Shown in pieces: positions 1 through 6,663 of a stretch of 12,369 nt of DNA. The position numbers and the translations under genes were made by a program. The first letter of the stretch is position 1. Each line of letters opens with the position of its first letter. The stretch spans positions 1-12,369 of the forward strand of contig JAEYUA010000276.1 of the NCBI GenBank assembly GCA_023433755.1. The letters are read 5' to 3'. The notes beneath the pieces were generated by a model. The model was not told the origin of the DNA. It did not search any database and saw only the letters and a list, made by a program, of their open reading frames with translations. Source of the DNA: Bacteroidota bacterium. GTDB lineage: Bacteria; Bacteroidota; Bacteroidia; Chitinophagales; Chitinophagaceae.

Positions 1-2
1 CT

Positions 3-395
3 TTACTGGACTACAGCCTTGAAGCTGATTTTTCCGCAGCCAGAAAATACGTGCGCATCATCGTGGAGCAGATGCTGAAATCGGTTCCTGATAAACATTG
101 CGTGCTCAATGTGAATATTCCCATCGGCACAATTGACGAGATAAAAGGTGTAAAGATCTGCCGGCAGGCCTATGCCAAATATGAAGAAGATTTTATTGAA
201 AGGGACGATCCCCATGGCCGCAAATATTACTGGCTTACCGGTGAGTTCGTCAATTTTGATGAAGGAACTGATACCGATGTGTCGGCGCTGGCCAATAAAT
301 ATATCAGCCTGGTACCCGTACAGTTCGACCTAACCCATTACAAACAAAAACAGCAACTTGAAAAAGACTGGAACATTTTTTCTGACGAAGGATAA
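3..395 (+). CDS. surE: 5'/3'-nucleotidase SurE, C-terminal part (5'-truncated by window edge)
   Basis: The reading frame is open from base 3 and ends in TAA, giving the last 130 residues of a protein that is usually about 250 aa long. SurE is a metal-dependent phosphatase acting on nucleoside monophosphates, often linked to stationary-phase or stress survival. The visible part holds the SurE C-terminal half: a VLNVNIP strand near residue 38, then a CRQA...YEEDFIERDDPHGR segment followed by YYWLTGEF. The N-terminal metal-binding half (the DD...N motif) lies outside the window, so catalytic residues cannot be checked. A GTG at 51 is internal and is not the start. The next gene begins inside the last 38 bases in another frame. 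The surE / small membrane protein / lpxB order is, as I recall, common in Chitinophagaceae. Confidence 0.93.
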   Translation, partial: LLDYSLEADFSAARKYVRIIVEQMLKSVPDKHCVLNVNIPIGTIDEIKGVKICRQAYAKYEEDFIERDDPHGRKYYWLTGEFVNFDEGTDTDVSALANKYISLVPVQFDLTHYKQKQQLEKDWNIFSDEG

Positions 396-672
396 TCTCC
401 GTTTGGGCATTATTCTCGGACTCATCACACCACTATTCGTATTCGCAATTGTTTATTACGCACAGTTCAGTGGTTATACCTTTGAAGAATTCATTGACCG
501 GTTCTTCCGTGAGAAACAGATCATCACTTTCTGGGGTGTATGGTGCCTGGTAGGAAATATTGCACTGTTCACCTATTATATCAATACCAACAAGGATAAA
601 ACAGCCAAAGGGATATTTGCTGTATCACTAATCTATGGTATCGGCGTCCTCCTATTGAAACTCTTTGTGTGA
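358..672 (+). CDS. Small three-helix membrane protein of unknown function
   Basis: This is a 104-aa protein of unknown function. Three hydrophobic stretches are clear, at about residues 15-34, 56-74 and 84-102. Between the first two lies a charged, aromatic loop (YTFEEFIDRFFREKQ), and a short polar turn (NTNKDKTAKG) precedes the third. No ATG is available at the 5' end: the longest version starts at TTG (358), with CTG (382) and TTG (403) as later options. A start at 358 overlaps surE by 38 bases, which suggests translational coupling. The true start may lie a few codons downstream, since the segment LTKDNLRLG looks like the beginning of the conserved part. Its place between surE and lpxB suggests an inner-membrane role, but nothing in the sequence gives a function. 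Confidence 0.82.
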   Translation: MKKTGTFFLTKDNLRLGIILGLITPLFVFAIVYYAQFSGYTFEEFIDRFFREKQIITFWGVWCLVGNIALFTYYINTNKDKTAKGIFAVSLIYGIGVLLLKLFV

Positions 673-697
673 TGCCTTTGCGGCATGCCTATCTTTA
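664..697 (+). promoter_or_regulatory. Candidate Bacteroidota-type promoter for lpxB
   Basis: TTTG at 664-667 lies 22 bases before TATCTTTA at 690-697. The Bacteroidota consensus is a TTG-containing -33 element 17-23 bases before TAnnTTTG, so only the last base of the -7 box departs from it. Initiation just after 700 would give a leader of about 25 bases before the lpxB ATG at 726. The upstream element overlaps the end of the preceding gene. The match is imperfect, and lpxB could equally be read through from surE. Confidence 0.35.
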
Positions 698-725
698 CCA
701 TTAAATCTTTCGCGGCCGCAGCCTG

Positions 726-1835
726 ATGAAATATTATTTAATAGCCGGTGAAGCATCTGGTGATCTTCACGGCAGCAATCTTGTAAAAGCTTTAAAGCAA
801 CTTGATGGCGATGCAGTGATCCGTGCATGGGGTGGTGATCTCATGTCCGCTGCAGGTGCCAGCGTGGTAAAACATTACCGTGACCTGGCTTTTATGGGAT
901 TTACTGAAGTGATCAGGAATCTTCCCACCATCATGAAGAATCTTTCCTTCTGCAAAAAAGATATCGACGCTTTTCAACCTGATGTGCTGGTGCTGATCGA
1001 TTACCCGGGTTTTAACCTGCGCATCGCCAAATGGGCCAGATCAAAAGGACTTCGCATTGTTTATTATATCTCGCCGCAGGTATGGGCCTGGAAAGAAGGA
1101 AGGGTGCATTCCATTAAAAAAATGGTAGACAAAATGCTCGTGATCCTTCCATTCGAAAAAGATTTCTACCGGAAATATGATTACGATGTCATTTATGTGG
1201 GACACCCGTTGGTGCAGGTAGTCAACAGCTTCAAGCAACAATACCAGGGCACAAGGCCGGCTAAACCGGTGATTGCCCTGCTGCCTGGCAGCCGTAAACA
1301 GGAGGTCAGCAAAAAACTGCCTGTAATGCTGGAAGCTTCGAAGCATTTCAGAGAATATGATTTTGTAGTGGCCAGGGCCGCTTCCCTTGATGATGATTTT
1401 TACAACAGTTTCCTGGAAAATTATCCGGGAGTAAGTTCAGTGAAAGACCAGACTTATGCCTTGTTGATGCAGGCTGATGCGGCACTGGTTACTTCGGGTA
1501 CTGCCACTTTAGAGACGGCACTATTTGGCGTACCGGAGGTAGTTTGTTATAAAGGTTCTTCTATTTCTTACCAGATCGCTAAAAGGCTGATCAAAATAAA
1601 ATATATATCTCTAGTGAACCTGATCATGGACCGGCCAGTGGTTAAGGAACTGATACAGGATGATTTCACCGTGGAAAATGTAAAAAGGGAACTCAACCTT
1701 GTACTTCATGATCGGAAGACCATTGAAAGGATGAAACAAGATTATGCGGAGCTGAAAGAACTGCTGCGTCAAAAGGAAGATGCTTCAACTCGTGCCGCGC
1801 AGGAGATCATTAGCCTGCTCCAGTTAAGTCATTAG
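726..1835 (+). CDS. lpxB: Lipid-A-disaccharide synthase LpxB
   Basis: LpxB is a peripheral inner-membrane glycosyltransferase (GT19). It joins UDP-2,3-diacylglucosamine and lipid X to make the tetra-acyl disaccharide of lipid A, so the organism is a Gram-negative with LPS or a lipid A derivative. The 369-aa product matches the usual family length of about 370-390 aa. Visible motifs in order are GEASGDLHG at 8-16, IDYPGFN at 91-97, YYISPQVWAWKEGR from residue 113, GHPL at 159-162, LLPGSRKQEV at 185-194 and TSGTATLE at 256-263. The last two belong to the UDP-sugar binding side. The ATG at 726 puts GEASGDLHG at the expected distance from the N-terminus. The gene ends TAG and overlaps the convergent small gene by 12 bases, leaving no room for a terminator between them. 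Confidence 0.97.
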   Translation: MKYYLIAGEASGDLHGSNLVKALKQLDGDAVIRAWGGDLMSAAGASVVKHYRDLAFMGFTEVIRNLPTIMKNLSFCKKDIDAFQPDVLVLIDYPGFNLRIAKWARSKGLRIVYYISPQVWAWKEGRVHSIKKMVDKMLVILPFEKDFYRKYDYDVIYVGHPLVQVVNSFKQQYQGTRPAKPVIALLPGSRKQEVSKKLPVMLEASKHFREYDFVVARAASLDDDFYNSFLENYPGVSSVKDQTYALLMQADAALVTSGTATLETALFGVPEVVCYKGSSISYQIAKRLIKIKYISLVNLIMDRPVVKELIQDDFTVENVKRELNLVLHDRKTIERMKQDYAELKELLRQKEDASTRAAQEIISLLQLSH

Positions 1836-1985
1836 TTTAATGGCCAGGATGATTAGGGCAAGCAGGAAAAGTAAAAGACTGATCCTGTTGATGCCATGCA
1901 TGTATTTTACAAAGTCTGATTTAGGCCTTTCAGGATCAGGTTTCCTGAGGTAGAGATATTCCGCTAATTGTTTAAGGATGCCCAT
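1824..1985 (-). CDS. 53-aa single-helix membrane protein, DUF6728-like
   Basis: This 53-aa protein has a hydrophilic N-terminal half (LAEYLYLRKPDPERPKSDF), the segment YMHGINRIS at 28-36, and a C-terminal hydrophobic helix from about 34 to 52. That pattern matches my recollection of the DUF6728 family of tiny Bacteroidota proteins; function unknown. The frame stays open further upstream to 2195, but that extension would run through an intrinsic terminator hairpin and a separate gene on the same strand, so I start at the ATG at 1985. The ATG follows the terminator's T-tract directly, leaving no leader and no visible ribosome-binding site. The 3' end overlaps lpxB by 12 bases, tail to tail. Confidence 0.75.
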   Translation of the reverse strand: MGILKQLAEYLYLRKPDPERPKSDFVKYMHGINRISLLLFLLALIILAIKLMT

Positions 1986-2013
1986 AAAAAAACTGTATCT
2001 CAAAGATACAGTT
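1986..2013 (-). terminator. Intrinsic terminator for the 64-aa gene, abutting the next start codon
   Basis: Bases 1991-2000 and 2004-2013 form a perfect 10-bp inverted repeat (AACTGTATCT / AGATACAGTT) around a 3-base loop. On the minus strand the stem runs into seven T residues (1992 down to 1986), the classic form of a Rho-independent terminator. It begins 21 bases after the stop codon of the upstream gene. The T-tract ends exactly where the next ATG (1985) begins. On the plus strand no T-tract follows, so it is directional. Confidence 0.82.
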
Positions 2014-2034
2014 TCAACAAGGTTATTATGATGG

Positions 2035-2229
2035 TTAAGGAGCCGGGTTGCGCCTTTTCTTATCGCCCCCCTTGTTCCCCCTGATATTATAATTGTCAGG
2101 CGATACCTGGTGGGAAGGCCTGGTGGCTTTACGTTTTCTTTTAGTGGTATTATTGTCGGCAGACCAGGCTGCAGACGGATGCAGAACGTATTCAAAATAC
2201 CCGATGAGGTGACGTAAATAGATGTTCAT
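2035..2229 (-). CDS. Small basic protein of unknown function (64 aa)
   Basis: I do not recognise this 64-aa product. Its first 22 residues are fairly hydrophobic and aromatic (MNIYLRHLIGYFEYVLHPSAAW). The rest is strongly basic, with KRKRK near residue 31 and KKRR near residue 58, separated by a Q/N/D-containing linker with NYNIRGNKGG. The start is ATG at 2229. The best support for a real gene is a strong intrinsic terminator placed 21 bases past its TAA on the same strand. A nucleic-acid or membrane-surface role is possible from the charge, but that is a guess. The gene could also be spurious. Confidence 0.55.
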   Translation of the reverse strand: MNIYLRHLIGYFEYVLHPSAAWSADNNTTKRKRKATRPSHQVSPDNYNIRGNKGGDKKRRNPAP

Positions 2230-2447
2230 TTTCAGAGGATTTTAGAGTTATTGGACTGCAACACCGCCTCATGGTTTTTCAAGGATGTGTTAAAGCTTCA
2301 TCCAAAATAATTAAAGGATTTAAGAATTGCAATGGCCTTTTCGACGAAACGGTGTTAATGAATGATCAAATCCAATATTTAATACTGAAAATGCTTAATC
2401 ATCAGTAAGGACAAAAACTGAGTCCGATTTAAAATGATCAAGGTATA

Positions 2448-2654
2448 TCACCGCTGCTCGAGGCGCACAGTATGATCCTTCAATAACTGGGTGATTTCTT
2501 TTAATGAACCTGCCATCTCGCGCATGTTCTGGTAGTTAGCATAATTGATCTGTGAATTTACCCACCTGATATAAACTGCCTCATTATCTAATGCCTCAAG
2601 GCCGGTTTGTTGCCTGAACAGTTCTGGGGTGAATGGTTCGAATAGCTGGGTCAT
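2448..2654 (-). CDS. Small hypothetical protein (68 aa)
   Basis: The 68-aa product, starting at ATG 2654, is not one I can name. It has no signal peptide or membrane segment. The N-terminal part is polar and aromatic (LFEPFTPELFRQQTG) and the C-terminal part is predicted helical with heptad-like leucines (MREMAGSLKEITQLLKDHTVRLEQR), consistent with a short coiled coil. The frame remains open to 2744, but the extra 30 residues (MLSLYVSRQPARNSK onwards) come from low-complexity intergenic DNA rich in GTTT/GTGT, so I reject them. The gene stands alone, about 160 bases downstream of the regulator gene, and has no clear terminator. Confidence 0.6.
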   Translation of the reverse strand: MTQLFEPFTPELFRQQTGLEALDNEAVYIRWVNSQINYANYQNMREMAGSLKEITQLLKDHTVRLEQR

Positions 2655-2775
2655 GGTGTTTGTTTGTGTGTAGGGTAAAAATAATAAAATAGCTGCGAGT
2701 TTCGAATTGCGAGCCGGTTGCCGTGAGACATACAACGATAACAAATAGTAAAGGACAGTATGAGTATTTACTAGC

Positions 2776-2817
2776 AGCTAGAAGCTAGAAGCTAGTGGCT
2801 AGTGGCTAGGCGCTAAT
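2776..2817 (+). repeat. Tandem array of six degenerate 7-bp units (AGCTAGA type)
   Basis: Six consecutive 7-bp units read AGCTAGA, AGCTAGA, AGCTAGT, GGCTAGT, GGCTAGG, CGCTAAT. All share a GCTA core at the same phase. The array runs over the stop codon of the Rrf2 gene (the TAG read at 2815-2813 on the minus strand lies in the last unit). The AGCT/CTAG cores are self-complementary, so either strand could form small hairpins. Similar period-7 arrays occur at 3294, 9016, 10079 and 10156. Confidence 0.85.
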
Positions 2818-3271
2818 TCCTCACCATCAGCCTTTCCAAAAACTCCGAGGAATTTTGTTCTGAATTCACCAGGTCTGCCAGCGTTACCTTATCAAGCAAC
2901 TGGTCCAACGTTACCTGTATCATCTGCCAAAGGGATCGCGAGGAACAATCCACCGAATTGGTGCAGAATTTCATATTACCGGAATGGCTGCCGCAAAAAG
3001 CATTATCGAATAAGGGCCCGCCAAGTGCTTTCAGTACATGGTTGATCACAATATCATCTGCTGAACGGGCCAGCACATAACCTCCCTTATTTCCGGGTGT
3101 GCTGTTGATGAATCCTTTCATCCTGAGGATCCGCGCCAGCTTGGCCACATAAGGTGCAGTAAGCCCCTCCGCTTCGCTCAACTGCGGAATGCTCATACCT
3201 TCCTCATCCTTGCAGGATGCGATGCGTAAAAGCAACCTGAGTCCGTATTCTTCCTGGGCGGTGATCTTCAT
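2813..3271 (-). CDS. Rrf2-family transcriptional regulator, likely Fe-S responsive SUF regulator
   Basis: The 152-aa product has the usual Rrf2 length. The N-terminal winged helix-turn-helix covers about residues 1-70, beginning MKITAQEEYGLRLLLRIA, with the recognition region SIPQLSEAEGLTAPYVAKLARILRMKGF and the wing STPGNKGGYVLAR. Three cysteines follow, C93, C103 and C109, in a C-x9-C-x5-C arrangement. This is looser than the C-x5-C-x5-C of E. coli IscR but is in the right region for [2Fe-2S] binding. It is the last gene of the SUF operon, so autogenous control of SUF transcription by cluster status is the natural inference (an IscR/SufR-like role). It is separated from the preceding gene by 53 bases that include a 7-bp repeat array, so it may also have its own promoter. 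The stop codon TAG lies in a second array. Confidence 0.92.
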   Translation of the reverse strand: MKITAQEEYGLRLLLRIASCKDEEGMSIPQLSEAEGLTAPYVAKLARILRMKGFINSTPGNKGGYVLARSADDIVINHVLKALGGPLFDNAFCGSHSGNMKFCTNSVDCSSRSLWQMIQVTLDQLLDKVTLADLVNSEQNSSEFLERLMVRN

Positions 3272-3293
3272 CGTTGTTTAATATTGTTATAAA

Positions 3294-3328
3294 GGCCAAT
3301 GGCCAATGGCTATTAGCTAATGGCTTAC
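3294..3328 (+). repeat. Tandem array of five 7-bp units (GGCCAAT type)
   Basis: Units in phase are GGCCAAT, GGCCAAT, GGCTATT, AGCTAAT, GGCTTAC. On the minus strand they read as variants of TTGGCCA / TTAGCTA, the same family as the array at 9016-9047. The last unit contains the TAA stop codon (3327-3325, minus strand) of the SufT-like gene, so the array starts in the coding end and fills most of the short gap to the Rrf2 gene. Confidence 0.85.
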
Positions 3329-3642
3329 ATCCACCCTAGCTCCAACTGCGCCTCCTCCGACATCATGCTCTTATCCCAGGGCGGATCCCAGGTAACCACT
3401 ACATGCACATCATTCACGCCTTCGATGGTCCTGAGCTTTTGATCTACTTCCACCGGCAGCGATTGTGCTGCGGGACATCCGGGTGCCGTTAATGTCATCG
3501 TTACCTGGATATTATTGATCGGAAGAATATCTACCCTGTAGATCAATCCAAGGTCATGAATATTCACCGGTATCTCCGGGTCATAGATGGTTTTGATCAC
3601 CTCTATTGCCTTGTCTCTTAAAACATCTGTTTCCATCATCAT
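3325..3642 (-). CDS. MIP18/DUF59 family SUF-associated Fe-S assembly protein (SufT-like)
   Basis: This 105-aa protein has the MIP18 (DUF59) fold signature: DPEIPVNIHDLGLIY at 21-35, TAPGCP at 52-57 with the conserved C56, and VTWDPPW at 83-89. Members found in SUF operons help deliver or mature Fe-S clusters; PaaD and SufT are relatives. Three ATG codons in a row (3642, 3639, 3636) begin the frame, so the start is uncertain by one or two residues. The sufE stop TGA is separated from the first ATG by one base, which points to translational coupling. The C-terminus EEAQLELGWM is typical for this subgroup as I recall it. The stop codon is embedded in a 7-bp repeat array. Confidence 0.92.
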   Translation of the reverse strand: MMMETDVLRDKAIEVIKTIYDPEIPVNIHDLGLIYRVDILPINNIQVTMTLTAPGCPAAQSLPVEVDQKLRTIEGVNDVHVVVTWDPPWDKSMMSEEAQLELGWM

Positions 3643-3643
3643 C

Positions 3644-4090
3644 TCAAGCTTTATTTATCGCTTCCTTCACCTGGAAGGCCAGCGCGTAATTCTTCATTTG
3701 CTTCACCATGGCCAGCAAACCATTGGAACGGGTCTGCGCCAGGTGGCTCATCATACCGATCTCTTTTATAAAATCAAGTTTGGCATCAATGATAGCGGCA
3801 GGCGGCTGACCCGATAACACCCTGATGAGCATACTGATCAGGCCTTTCACAATCACGGCATCACTGTCGGCCTTGTATTCCACTTTACCATTGTTGTAAT
3901 CTGCAACCAGCCATACAGTGGACTGGCAACCTTTTACCTTGTTCTCATCTTTTTTATACTTCTCTTCCAGTACAGGCAACCTTTTGCCCATATCAATGAT
4001 GTACTCATATTTATCATCCCAACTGTCAAACAGCGCAAACTCTTCTACGATCTCCTTTTCTATGGCCTCAATGGATGTTACCGCACTCAT
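3644..4090 (-). CDS. sufE: Cysteine desulfuration protein SufE
   Basis: SufE takes persulfide sulfur from the SufS cysteine and passes it to the SufBCD scaffold, raising SufS activity. The 148-aa product is of normal family length. The sulfur-accepting cysteine is C55 in the motif KVKGCQSTVW (51-60). The upstream WDDKYEYIIDMGKRLP (24-39) and downstream SGQPP (93-97) are also family features. The ATG at 4090 directly abuts the TAA of sufS (4091-4093) with no gap, and the stop is one base from the next gene, so this part of the operon is translationally coupled. Function is near certain from sequence and context. Confidence 0.96.
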   Translation of the reverse strand: MSAVTSIEAIEKEIVEEFALFDSWDDKYEYIIDMGKRLPVLEEKYKKDENKVKGCQSTVWLVADYNNGKVEYKADSDAVIVKGLISMLIRVLSGQPPAAIIDAKLDFIKEIGMMSHLAQTRSNGLLAMVKQMKNYALAFQVKEAINKA

Positions 4091-5335
4091 TTATTTCAAC
4101 ATTTTGATCGCCTTATGTAGGGCTTCCATCATTACATCAATTTCTCCCCTGGTATTATACATGGCAAATGAAGCCCGTGTAGTACCCCTGATGCAAAGGC
4201 GGTCCATCAATGGTTGCGCGCAATGCATGCCTGTTCTCACGGCCACTCCCTTATTGTCGAGCAAGATGCCGATATCCTGCGGATGCACTCCTTCAACTAC
4301 AAATGAAATGACGCTGATCTTATTCTTCGCCTGCCCGATGATGCGCAGGCCTTCAATAGTTTCAAGCTGGCTGCTGGCATATGCCAGTAAATCGTTTTCA
4401 TGACGGCGGATCTTTTCTTTACCAATGGAAGCTGTAAATTCCATGGCCGTATGAAAAGCAATGGTATCAGCGATATTGGGCGTGCCAGCCTCGAATTTGT
4501 AAGGCAGGTCATTCCAGGTAATGGTTTCAAAATTCACATCCTTGATCATCTCTCCCCCACCCTGGTAAACAGGCATGGATTCGAGCAGGTGTTTTTTACC
4601 ATACAGCGCACCGATACCGGTAGGACCATATAATTTATGAGAAGAGAACACAAAAAAATCACAATCCATATCCTGCACATCAATATCAAGGTGCACAGTT
4701 GATTGTGCTCCATCTACCAGTACCACAGCACCGGCGGCATGGGCCTTCCGGGCAATGTCCTTTACAGGATTAATGGTACCAAGCGCATTGGAGACATGCA
4801 CTATGGAAACCAGTTTCGTTTTTTCATTCAGCAGTCCTTCAAAGGCTTCCATCTCCAGTTCTCCTTCATCATTGATGGGGATCACGCGAAGCACGGCGCC
4901 TTTCTCCTGCGCCAGGATGTACCAGGGAACAATGTTAGAATGATGTTCCATATTGCTGATGATGATTTCATCTCCAGCTTTTATATTTTGCCTGCCCCAT
5001 GTCTGTGCTACCAGGTTGATACCTTCAGTAGTGCCGCTGGTAAAGATGATCTCTTCCCTGCTACCCGCATTTATAAATTCACGCACGGCATCCCTTGTGC
5101 CTTCAAATGCCGCTGTGGCTTCCTCTGCAAGCGTATGGATGCCCCGGTGTATGTTGGCATTATAACCTTTGAAATAATCAACCAGCGCATTGATCACAGC
5201 AAGCGGTTTCTGGGTGGTAGCCGCATTGTCGAAATACACCAGCTTCCTGCCCTTAACTTCCCTGTTCAGTACAGGAAATTGCGCACGGACCGCTTCAATA
5301 TCCAGCTTGTGCTCTATGGTTTCAGCATGCATCAT
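4091..5335 (-). CDS. sufS: SufS-type cysteine desulfurase
   Basis: This PLP-dependent class V aminotransferase-fold enzyme converts cysteine to alanine and loads a persulfide for Fe-S assembly. At 414 aa it matches group II (SufS/CsdA) enzymes. Visible landmarks are VYFDNAATTQKP (33-44), the EHHSN segment with the PLP-stacking histidine at about 131, VDGAQS (207-212), the PLP lysine K234 in SSHKLYGPTG, and the catalytic cysteine C372 in RTGMHCAQP. E. coli SufS has His where this protein has M370, two residues before the cysteine; H371 is kept. Start ATG at 5335 overlaps the sufD stop as ATGA; a second ATG at 5332 is equally possible. Adjacent sufE supplies the acceptor protein. Confidence 0.97.
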   Translation of the reverse strand: MMHAETIEHKLDIEAVRAQFPVLNREVKGRKLVYFDNAATTQKPLAVINALVDYFKGYNANIHRGIHTLAEEATAAFEGTRDAVREFINAGSREEIIFTSGTTEGINLVAQTWGRQNIKAGDEIIISNMEHHSNIVPWYILAQEKGAVLRVIPINDEGELEMEAFEGLLNEKTKLVSIVHVSNALGTINPVKDIARKAHAAGAVVLVDGAQSTVHLDIDVQDMDCDFFVFSSHKLYGPTGIGALYGKKHLLESMPVYQGGGEMIKDVNFETITWNDLPYKFEAGTPNIADTIAFHTAMEFTASIGKEKIRRHENDLLAYASSQLETIEGLRIIGQAKNKISVISFVVEGVHPQDIGILLDNKGVAVRTGMHCAQPLMDRLCIRGTTRASFAMYNTRGEIDVMMEALHKAIKMLK

Positions 5336-6642
5336 GCAAATTCAAATTCGAGTCTTTCGGAGATCAGTCCATCTACATAATTCCTGAGCACTTCAGGTTT
5401 GATATGATCCAGGATATCTATGGCGAAAGCCCGCACGAGCAAAGCCCTTGCTGCCTTTTCAGTGATCCCTCTCGATCTCATGTAGAATAATCCTTCTTCA
5501 TCCAGTTGCCCTACGGTACAGCCGTGGGAACATTTTACATCGTCAGCAAATATTTCAAGTTGAGGTTTGGTATTCACAGTTGCATTATCGGACAAGAGAA
5601 TATTCTTGTTCGACTGGAACGCATTTGTTTTCTGCGCGATCTGCTGCACAAAAATTTTCCCATTAAATACAGCCGTTGCATTGTCGTCAATAATTCCTTT
5701 ATACAATTCATTGCTCTGGCAATGGGGTTGTACATTATCCACCACGGTATGATTGTCAACATGCGTATTGCCTTTCAGAAAATACAATCCATACATGTGT
5801 GCTTCCGAATGGGCAGCTTCCATGGCAATGTTCAGGTTATTGCGGATGATGCCCCCATTGAGTGAAACAGTTACCACGTTCACCAGGCTTTTGCCGGTCT
5901 GCCTGAAATGCGTGGTGCTTACCTGGCTGTTCTGGGTGCCATCATTCTGGATCTTGTAATAATCTACAATGGCATCCTGCTCCACCACCACTTCCATTAC
6001 CTGGTTGGTAAAACTTTCGGCCATTCCCACCGTTGCATAGGTCTCTGCCATTTGTACAATGGCATTGGCGCCTACATAGACTAAGGTTCTTGGCTGGGCC
6101 AGTATGTTGGCAGAAGAAGCATCAGTGATATTATAGATATAGATGGGCTGGTCAACCACCAGTCCCGCTTTCACATAAATAAACACACCTTCCGCAACAA
6201 AAGCAGTATTGAGGGCATGAATCCCATCTTTGATGTATTTGCTGCTGTGCCCAAGATTATTGAGCACACGGTCCTTGTGTTCACCTTTTACAGCTTCTTC
6301 AAGTGATTGAACCATCAATCCACCGGAACGGATGTTGGATAGCGCAGCCACATAGATACCATTAACGAATACCAGTTCATTGGCTGTTTCATGACCGGGC
6401 AGCCTGGTTTGCTCCAGGTAACCGGCAGTTTCTGTTTTGCCGGTATCACCTGCGGCCATTGCATAGTCCTTATTGAAAGCGCTGCTGATGCGGGTATATT
6501 TCCATTCTTCATGCTTTGCCGTAGGTATGCCCAGGGTATTGAAAGCATCGTAAGCATTTTGTTCAACAGGGGTGAGTACACTGCTGCCATTGTTCGACAA
6601 AAGCTTCTGGTATTTTTCCCTGATTGTTTCTATCGTGTTCAT
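5332..6642 (-). CDS. sufD: Fe-S cluster assembly protein SufD
   Basis: SufD partners SufB in the SufBC2D scaffold on which clusters are built in the cytoplasm. The 436-aa protein has a helical N-terminus (to about residue 60, with the typical KHEEWKYTRIS at 43-53) and a long beta-helix core. The C-terminal region holds KCSHGCTVGQLDEEGLFYMRSRGI from residue 370. H373 in that motif corresponds to the SufD histidine that faces SufB and is important for cluster assembly in E. coli. Two cysteines, C371 and C375, flank it. The gene lies 21 bases after sufC and overlaps sufS by four bases. The start ATG at 6642 places the conserved domains normally. Confidence 0.96.
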   Translation of the reverse strand: MNTIETIREKYQKLLSNNGSSVLTPVEQNAYDAFNTLGIPTAKHEEWKYTRISSAFNKDYAMAAGDTGKTETAGYLEQTRLPGHETANELVFVNGIYVAALSNIRSGGLMVQSLEEAVKGEHKDRVLNNLGHSSKYIKDGIHALNTAFVAEGVFIYVKAGLVVDQPIYIYNITDASSANILAQPRTLVYVGANAIVQMAETYATVGMAESFTNQVMEVVVEQDAIVDYYKIQNDGTQNSQVSTTHFRQTGKSLVNVVTVSLNGGIIRNNLNIAMEAAHSEAHMYGLYFLKGNTHVDNHTVVDNVQPHCQSNELYKGIIDDNATAVFNGKIFVQQIAQKTNAFQSNKNILLSDNATVNTKPQLEIFADDVKCSHGCTVGQLDEEGLFYMRSRGITEKAARALLVRAFAIDILDHIKPEVLRNYVDGLISERLEFEFA

Positions 6643-6663
6643 ATCTTCTGATTAATTGCAGGC

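Noticed and set aside
672..686. ATGCC/GGCAT inverted repeat before lpxB as terminator or operator
   Set aside because: The arms are only 5 bp, there is no T-tract, and no regulator is implied.
1986..2195. Long version (123 aa) of the DUF6728-like protein
   Set aside because: It would read through an intrinsic terminator and most of a separate gene in another frame; only the last 53 residues look like a real protein.
2655..2744. 30-residue N-terminal extension of the 68-aa hypothetical protein
   Set aside because: It is encoded by low-complexity intergenic DNA (GTTT/GTGT and AT runs) with no conserved look.
2747..2772. Hairpin AGTAAA/TTTACT as terminator of the suf operon
   Set aside because: The 6-bp stem is AT-rich with a 14-base loop and no T-tract follows on the minus strand.
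4703..5380. 225-codon plus-strand frame opposite sufS
   Set aside because: It is a shadow frame of sufS, Cys/His-rich without any recognisable domain, and the minus strand is clearly coding.
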